Of a DNA stretch of 64,000 nucleotides, positions 58,211-64,000 are shown in pieces; position 1 is the stretch's first letter, and every line of letters begins with the position of its first letter. The stretch spans positions 70,038,358 to 70,102,357 of the forward strand of contig CM068377.1 in the NCBI GenBank assembly GCA_034770075.1, in the 5' to 3' direction. The stretch comes from Aralia elata (taxonomy: Eukaryota > Streptophyta > Magnoliopsida > Apiales > Araliaceae). Made by a program: the position numbers and the translations under genes. The notes under the pieces were generated by a model. It did no database searches. It saw only the letters and a list, made by a program, of their open reading frames with translations, and was not told where the DNA came from.

Positions 58211-59498
58211 TTGATTTATTTTGCTAGTAGTCCACTCTGATTTCCGACCATAGTGTCGGTATGGGTGATTGAAGGAATTGAGTAAACAAATGATTTGAGG
58301 CCAAAACTGCACTCTTTTTATTTTTATTTTGTTTGGTTATTTATTTATTGTGGGAATTGGGGCATGTAACAGTGAGCAGGGAGGGGTTCTAGCTTCTAAA
58401 TGCACAAAAAATACTTGTCAACTTGAGGTCTACTAAAAATAAAGGGTAGCAATTAGCAACTCAACCATTGCAAAGGTTTATGCATAATTTTAGGTACTTA
58501 CTCACTAAAACCATTATATATTACTTTATATTATTCTTTGTGCCTATTAGAGAAAACAAAATGAGGAAAACAATGCCTTATGCCTATACCATAAACTTCA
58601 CCAATTGTGAATTTTCCATTGTATTTATACATCTAGTCTTGAGCACTTTGATGGCACCTCATTTGTCATCTCAATGTGTTTTAGAACAAAAAGATATCAA
58701 TCTTTGAAATTTGAAGCTCACTTAGAGTTTTTTGTAGACCTTGAACATTATTTGTGACTAGCCAAATAAGGTATGCCTCTTTTAGGTTATATAATACATA
58801 CACCTAGGTTGTATAATACATACACCCTTGGTTTCAATATTAGAGATACATTTATAAAATCACGACTTTCAAAGAGAATTTTATTTTTCTTGATGGTATT
58901 TAAATACGAATTCTAGGGAGTTTTCGACTTGTGCTTATGCTTAACGGTGAGCAGAGGATGAATTATATTAGCCATGTTTGATTTGGCTTAGTTCTTCGTT
59001 TGAAAGTAGTTACAAAAAGAATTCATGCAAGTAAATTTGAGAAGAAATTTTTTAAATACCGGGAAGGGCAACTCTCGGCAAGAAGGGTAAATAAGATGTT
59101 TCTTATAGATGTGCTAACTATATAGTTTCTATGGCAAAAAGGGATTTTATCTCCTACCTTTTTAGCATTACACCACTAAACTTTAAGAATATGAAACTAA
59201 CCAACTAAACTAACTAAAATACTTTAATTTAATCATTTTGTCAAATTATTTGGATGGCTGTCAAAGTTGGTCTCAATTTTTTTTATATGTGAATTAAAAG
59301 AGTGTGGCCTCCTAGTTGGTAACGAAGCCACCCCCATGCACCTCTGCCTATGAATTAAATCAGTTGCAACGGGTAAAATAAGAACGAGAGATTAGGGTTT
59401 TGCAAAGGGATCAGTTGAAGCTTGATTTGCTGCAAAAAATTGGAGCTTTTGTTAGGATATTGGTTCCCTTGCTATTACGAACCAACCATGCTTCGTTA
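58211..59498. other. Unassigned AT-rich intergenic region
   Basis: I recognise no gene or element. One small direct repeat TATATAATACATACACC/TGTATAATACATACACC occurs at 58789-58826. Open frames are short and lack homology I can see. Confidence 0.5.
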
Positions 59499-59948
59499 AT
59501 GGCTGCATCACATTCAAGATCGTCACTGATTGCTCCGGATAGGTGATTGTGTTTTTGCGATGTTCTTGCTCGGATTTGTGTCCACAAAGGAGGGGTCAAG
59601 AGGAAGAAGATTTTATGGCTGCCGTAACTATGGATAGGGGTCAAGAGGAAGAAGATTTTATGGCTGCCATAACTATGGGTACGGGATATTCCTTAGTTGT
59701 TGAATTTATGTGGGCAAAAAGGGGGACTTTTTCCCAAAAAAAACACCTTTTTATACCACTTTTAACAGGAATTTGGGAGATATTATGACTATTTTGAATG
59801 GCTGGAAGTACCTCCCAACAAAGGGACAAGTCACAATAATGATGAAGCAATGAGTGTCATGAATAGCAGAACTGAAGACGTGAGCATTAAACATTTTCTA
59901 GAATTTCTTTGCATTACAAGTGACAAACATTTTAACCATTCTTTGTAA
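59499..59948 (+). pseudogene. GRF-type zinc-finger gene remnant
   Basis: The pieces of a plant GRF zinc-finger protein are in order but in different frames. They are a start MAASHSRSSLIAPDR, a CFCDVLARI-like segment (59548-59574), GSRGRRFYGCRNYG (59594 on), and, after about 110 bp of unrelated sequence, DYFEWLEVPPNKG running open to TAA at 59948. The typical finger reads C-x-C...GRRFYGC...C-x-FFEW. A 45-bp exact-length tandem duplication (59592-59636, 59637-59681) repeats the GRRFYGC block. Frameshifts and the duplication mark it as broken. Confidence 0.6.
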
Positions 59949-60137
59949 TTTTGAGCATTAAACTGGCATAAAAAACACTGTTGGCTTCTCACATTCAAAC
60001 CTAACAAAAAATATGCAGCCCGTTATAATAAACTGTGCAGTTCACAAAATCAACCATATCGACCCAACTACTGGACAGTTAATATGACTACCCAAAGAAA
60101 AAAACATACATAAATACAGTTCCACTAGTATGGCTAA

Positions 60138-60345
60138 ATGAGAGATACTCATATTGAACCATCTATTTCATACCTAAAAGAATTGTTGGGGAGTGATGAA
60201 AATGTGATCAAGCCTCTCAGAAAATCAGTTTGGTTGTTATCATGCAATTCCCAAAATAAATTGAAATCCAATGTATTATTGCTACTATTTGGTTTCTCAA
60301 AGGAAAAAATTCTAGTTAAATACCCTCCAGGTAACTCTATTTTTC
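60138..60345 (+). pseudogene. mTERF gene fragment (second copy)
   Basis: About 190 bp match the mTERF gene at 57040-57230 with high similarity (HIEPSISYLKELLGSDENV, then KPLRKS, NSQNKLKSNVLLLLFGFSKEKI). Three bases are lost at the LQN position, keeping frame. No flanking mTERF sequence is recognisable on either side, so this is an isolated fragment of a tandem paralogue. Confidence 0.8.
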
Positions 60346-60692
60346 ATTAAAATAAATCAGCTTATTATTCGTTAATAAAAAAAATTATTTATAATTTTAA
60401 TTAAGTATTTTAAGATGTTAATGTAATTATATATTTCATTTTAGTAAATAAAATTATTTATAATAAAAATTACAGAACAAATACTTAAACTTGTACGAGA
60501 TTATGTAATAGTAATCTAAAGGGTAAATTAATTATTTAGTACTTGAAATATTCCACCTTACGAATTTTGGACCTTGATCTTTTTTTAACTTAGTTACATC
60601 CTTAAACTGATGTCTATTTGAGTTTCAGACACTCTATTAGCATACGTGCGTGTGGATTTTTATAATTCTAACGTGTTACTTTATTATTTTAA

Positions 60693-60787
60693 TGACATGG
60701 AAATGATGTGACCTTTTTAGTAGGATCTAAACCCACCCAAGTGGCCACATCACCATAAAATAAAAAGGCCACATCATTTCCACGTCA
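60693..60787. repeat. 26-bp inverted repeat
   Basis: The arm TGACATGGAAATGATGTG-ACCTTTTT (60693 on) and the reverse complement of the segment ending CCACGTCA at 60787 pair over about 26 bp with two mismatches around a 40-bp loop. It could be the end of a small transposon or a hairpin. No target duplication was found. Confidence 0.6.
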
Positions 60788-60796
60788 TTGCCATTG

Positions 60797-61155
60797 AGCC
60801 GGAATTACCTGCAATCACAACCACCGAGTCATCTCCATTTCCCTCTGCAACAAGAGCTTCTGACGACATACCCTCTAAACTGGAACCGTTTTATCTCTCC
60901 AAACATCTCTCCTACAACAATATCTCCAAACACATCCCAATCCACCTCTTCATTGCCACCAATCTTCTTTCTCTAGACTTTTCTCACAACTCTCTAGACC
61001 CATCCCACACCTAATCGTAGCCCTCCGATCCCTGAGCCACTTGGATTTATGTCTACTTCCTTCAATGACTCCCTCTCTAAGTTCCTCAACAACCTCACCC
61101 AGCTCACCAGAACCTTAAATCTCTCCTTTAACCATCTCTTCAGCAAGGTTCCACC
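60797..61155 (+). pseudogene. LRR receptor-like kinase remnant, part 1
   Basis: Leucine-rich repeat pieces are readable in shifting frames: a SYNNISKHIPIHLF-like block, TNLLSLDFSHNSL (60958-60996), then LRSLSHLDL-like and NLTQLTRTLNLSFNHLF-like blocks to 61150. The order and LNLSFNH pattern fit the extracellular repeats of a plant LRR receptor kinase. Several frameshifts and stops are present and no signal peptide is identifiable. The gene continues after the hAT insertion. Confidence 0.65.
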
Positions 61156-61319
61156 TAGGGGTGAGAAAAAAAATCAAAAATAAAGAAAAATTGAAAAAAA
61201 AAACGCAAAATACAGTAACTAATGAAAATTTCAATAAACCAAAATTGAAAAAAATCAAAGCGCACATTTTGTAACAACGGTTACTAGCGAAAAATCACAC
61301 CAAATTAACCGAATCGCAT

Positions 61320-61377
<58 letters not shown>

Positions 61378-62254
61378 GGAATGATCCACAGAAAACGTTA
61401 GCTAGCTATGGACACTGTTTCATCTAACTGTGATCCAGCCATCCAAAATAAGATCCAAGGGTTGGGCGTGAGCACGACCGCTACTTCCTCTATCGGCCAG
61501 CCAAATTTTTCATGTTGGCCGCTACTCCCTTTAGGGGCCAGTCAAAACATGCTCGTTTTGACTGGCCGCTAGAAGGAGTAGCGGCCAACATGAAAGTTCG
61601 TAGAAATATTTGGCCTTTTGCTCAGGACAAAACTCTAAAATACTTTTAGTTAAATTTAAATAGTTTTAATATATAAAATATTTAGAGTTTAAATTTTAAA
61701 CAATCAAATGATCAAAATAATTTACAATGTTAAATTATATTACATAAAAAATTATATTACAAATATTTTATACAAATAAATACATTGATATATTTGACAA
61801 ATATTTTATACAAATAAATACATTGAAACTAGTTAATGTATTTATTTGTATAAAATATTTGTCAAATATATCAATGTATTTATTTGTATAAAATATTTGT
61901 AATATAATTTAACATTGTAAATTATTGTGATAATTTGATTGTTTAAAATTTAAACTCTAAATATTTTATATATTAAAACTATTTAAATTTAACTAAAAGT
62001 ATTTTAGACTTTTGTCCTGAGCAGAAGGCCAAATATTTCTACGAACTTTCATGTTGGCCGCTACTCCCTCTAGCGTGTCAAAACGACCACGTTTTGACTG
62101 GCCGCTAGAGGGAGTAGCAGCCAACATGAAAATTTTGGCTGGTCGCTAAAGGGAGTAGCGGTCGTGCCCACGCCCAACCTTTGGATCTTATTTTGGATGG
62201 TTGGATCACAGTTAGATGAAACAGTGCCCATAGCTATAGTTTTCTTTGAATAAA

Positions 62255-62315
<61 letters not shown>

Positions 62316-62745
62316 ATAAAACTCTAGTATATGATTACTAACTTAATGATATAAAGTGCATCAATAAATGAATTAATTGTCTACGTGTCGCTAGTTTTTT
62401 AGTTGTTTATGAATTAATTTTTTTATATAGCATAATGTTGCTTCTAAGTTCTAATAATTTCATAGATGCATTAGTAACAATATTAATAATGGGTAATAGT
62501 TATGATTTGAACTTTTAAACTTCTTTTATTATTAGCTTGTTATTTACTTCTTTTTATTCGTTGAATAACATATTAATCGGAAAAAAACTATAACCACAAA
62601 ATATTAATATATTAATGAAAACTATTAGTAACCAAACGATTTGGTTAATCACAATTACGGTTACTTTTATAATATTAACCGCATTATACGATTTGGTTAC
62701 AATTACGCCTTGTAATCGCACCAAACCACACTATACACACCCCTA
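61156..62745. mobile_element. Non-autonomous hAT-like element
   Basis: The termini TAGGGGTG and CACCCCTA are inverted, flanked by 8-bp near-identical duplications GTTCCACC (61148-61155) and GTTCCACT (62746-62753). An 8-bp TSD and this terminal sequence fit hAT. Subterminal regions are A-rich with no transposase. It split the LRR remnant. Its interior is occupied by a later palindromic element. Confidence 0.75.
61376..62258. mobile_element. Foldback element with ~430-bp arms
   Basis: Two long inverted arms (about 61376-61824 and 61835-62258) meet at a 10-bp centre. Each arm also holds its own shorter inverted repeat built on CATGTTGGCCGCTACTCC and its complement. The outer ends (GGGGAATGATCCACAGAAAA and a degenerate counterpart) lie in (TA)n tracts at 61322-61375 and 62259-62307, so the target duplication cannot be resolved. 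There is no coding capacity. It could be a Mutator-like palindromic element; that is a guess from the terminal GGGGAATGATC. Confidence 0.75.
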
Positions 62746-63165
62746 GTTCCACTGTCTTACAGACATTCCTAATATTGGTTAACTGATTCTCGGCACAACA
62801 ATCTCACCAAAAAGATACCTCAAGAGGGTCTTTGTAAAATAAGGAGTTAAGTGCGTTTTTTTCTGAAAATCCTAATTTATGTGGGTTTCCATTCAAGGTG
62901 TTGTTATGTGTTAAACAGGAAGCTCGAAACCCTAAAGTACTTTTCAGATCTTGAAAACCCTATACCCTCAAATGGGTATTGGGGTGGGTATTTTTTTAAA
63001 ATTTTTATTATTATATTTTTTTATTTTTCTTTCAATGTTGGTGTTTCAGAGAAAATGGAAGTTAAACCAGGGCAAACTAGGGAAGGAAAAGTTAGAGAAG
63101 GAGTTGAACAGCGAGGAGGGGCAACCCAGCCCCAACCAAAGCTCGGGTCCTACTAAAAGGGCCAT
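62746..63165 (+). pseudogene. LRR receptor-like kinase remnant, part 2
   Basis: After the hAT element the receptor-kinase sequence resumes with SRHNNLTKKIPQEG (62790-62832). Then come juxtamembrane-like pieces: KLETLKYFSDLENPIPSNG, EKMEVKPGQTREG and, in another frame, KLGKEKLEKELNSEEGQ. These fit the segment between the last LRR and the kinase domain of ZAR1-type receptor kinases. Stops occur and no kinase domain follows before the window end. Confidence 0.6.
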
Positions 63166-63191
63166 ATTATTTCCGCATCACTTAAATAATA

Positions 63192-63476
63192 ATCCTTCCG
63201 TTTTAAAATAAAAATCCTTATTACTATTTTAGGTAGTCTCAAATTAAATAGTTATTTACTTTAAATAATTTATTTTTTATAATAATTTACCTATAATATC
63301 CTTCATATTAATTGTCGTATTTCTATTCTCTATACAAATTTATAAAGTATCACTAAGTATGTGCAAAAATCTATACAATTAAATGATAATTTAAATATGT
63401 ACAATTTTGTCATTTTATCCTCTTTTTTAATATGCGCAAAAAGTCAACCATGGTTTTTATCCTGAGACAGAGGGAA
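63192..63476. mobile_element. Stowaway-like MITE 1
   Basis: About 285 bp with degenerate inverted ends: ATCCTTCCGTTTTAAAATAA on the left and, reversed, TTCCCTCTGTCTCAGGATAA on the right, flanked by TA on both sides. The end sequence resembles the CTCCCTCCGT terminus of Tc1/mariner-derived Stowaway MITEs. Confidence 0.6.
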
Positions 63477-63546
63477 TAAAACAAAATGACATGTCAGGAA
63501 TAAAAAGTTTCAAGTAAAACGCCTTTTAATGTCTATTAACATAATA

Positions 63547-63794
63547 TTCCGTTCCTTTTTACTTGTCTTTTTAGAAAATAAATTTTTTATTTTTTATTTC
63601 TCATTTGTAGATTTTAAAAAATCATTAATAGCTTAATTTTTCATATTATTCTTATATTTAATACTAACTTGTTTTCATTTCATTTTTTTATAAATGTAGT
63701 ATTGAAATTTTATAATCATTTTAGTCGATTAGACAAAAATATTAATTATATTTCTTAATTTTTATGCTTTTTTTTATAAAAAAAACGGAGGGAG
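63547..63794. mobile_element. Stowaway-like MITE 2
   Basis: About 248 bp. The right end is GGAGGGAG followed by TA (reverse complement CTCCCTCCGT). The left end is TTCCGTTCCTTTTTACTTGT preceded by TA. Terminal match to Stowaway is good on the right and shortened on the left. Confidence 0.65.
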
Positions 63795-63828
63795 TAACTT
63801 AAACGCAAACAGAAAATCAGTTTAAAAA

Positions 63829-64000
63829 CTAGATACAAACCCGCGCGTTGCGACGGGATTATTCATTTTGTTAATAATAAATGTGTATGTGCAATTAATA
63901 AAATAAATTATAATAAGAAGATAGTAGTTTTGTCCCACGGGTTGACAATAAATTTATGTTTTTCATTGTTTTCTGACATTTATGGTTTATGGTTGATTTC
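63829..64000 (-). mobile_element. Helitron 3' terminus
   Basis: On the minus strand the sequence ends with hairpin CCCGTCGCAACGCGCGGG (63840-63857), then a short tail and CTAG at 63829-63832, followed by T. Hairpin plus CTRR inserted before T is the hallmark of Helitron 3' ends. The body lies to the right, beyond the window, so family and coding capacity are unknown. Confidence 0.65.

Noticed and set aside
62851..63211. Two overlapping ~100-codon frames as a small gene
   Set aside because: They are alternative phases of a broken receptor-kinase segment; the recognisable motifs switch frame.

Overview
The window is repeat-dominated nuclear DNA from a flowering plant, most likely a eudicot. 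The evidence is plant LTR-retrotransposon lineages (Tekay-type chromoviruses, a Sirevirus, tRNA-Asp-primed non-autonomous elements), a plant mTERF-family gene, and remnants of a plant LRR receptor kinase. The Sirevirus coiled-coil gene resembles ones I associate with asterids and Lamiales, but that placement is weak. There are no bacterial genes, no operons and no CRISPR array.

About 56.5 kb is one stack of nested retrotransposons, most of whose edges are fixed by TG...CA termini and 5-bp target-site duplications (TSDs). Outermost, a Copia reverse-transcriptase remnant (H, 56.55-56.96 kb) lies next to a Sirevirus (E, plus strand; its 3' coding part at 34.2-36.0 kb, its 3' LTR at 55.05-56.5 kb). 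E was split by two minus-strand Tekay-type chromoviruses. B runs from left of the window to 34207 and F spans 36097-54917 (TSD AAATT). B was then hit by D (3' part, 1-3195), by A (plus strand, 4865-16331, TSD TCCCC), by two 4.1-kb solo LTRs (18012-22160, TSD GTTTC; 22803-26940, TSD CTGGC) and by an A-related solo LTR (31240-33974, TSD AATAG). F was hit by G (39169-46304, TSD ATAAC), a non-autonomous relative of D. All gag-pol copies carry stops or frameshifts.

The right 7.5 kb is gene-derived but damaged. It holds a 5'-truncated mTERF gene whose start codon lies in the adjoining Copia debris, a second mTERF fragment, a GRF-type zinc-finger remnant, and an LRR receptor-kinase remnant. A hAT-like element split the receptor-kinase remnant, and that element was itself entered by a large palindromic foldback element. 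Two Stowaway-like MITEs and a Helitron 3' end follow.

The most interesting signals are non-coding. In otherwise conserved AT-rich LTR backbones, one position carries a cassette of GC-rich inverted repeats whose sequence differs by subfamily while the hairpin form is kept; it accounts for almost all of the length difference between the two LTRs of A. Three chromoviruses carry an extra acidic coiled-coil ORF between primer-binding site and gag. Polypurine tracts are duplicated in A, F, D and G. A and F share an in-frame TAG inside a gag zinc knuckle. All readings are by eye; no alignment or database search was run.
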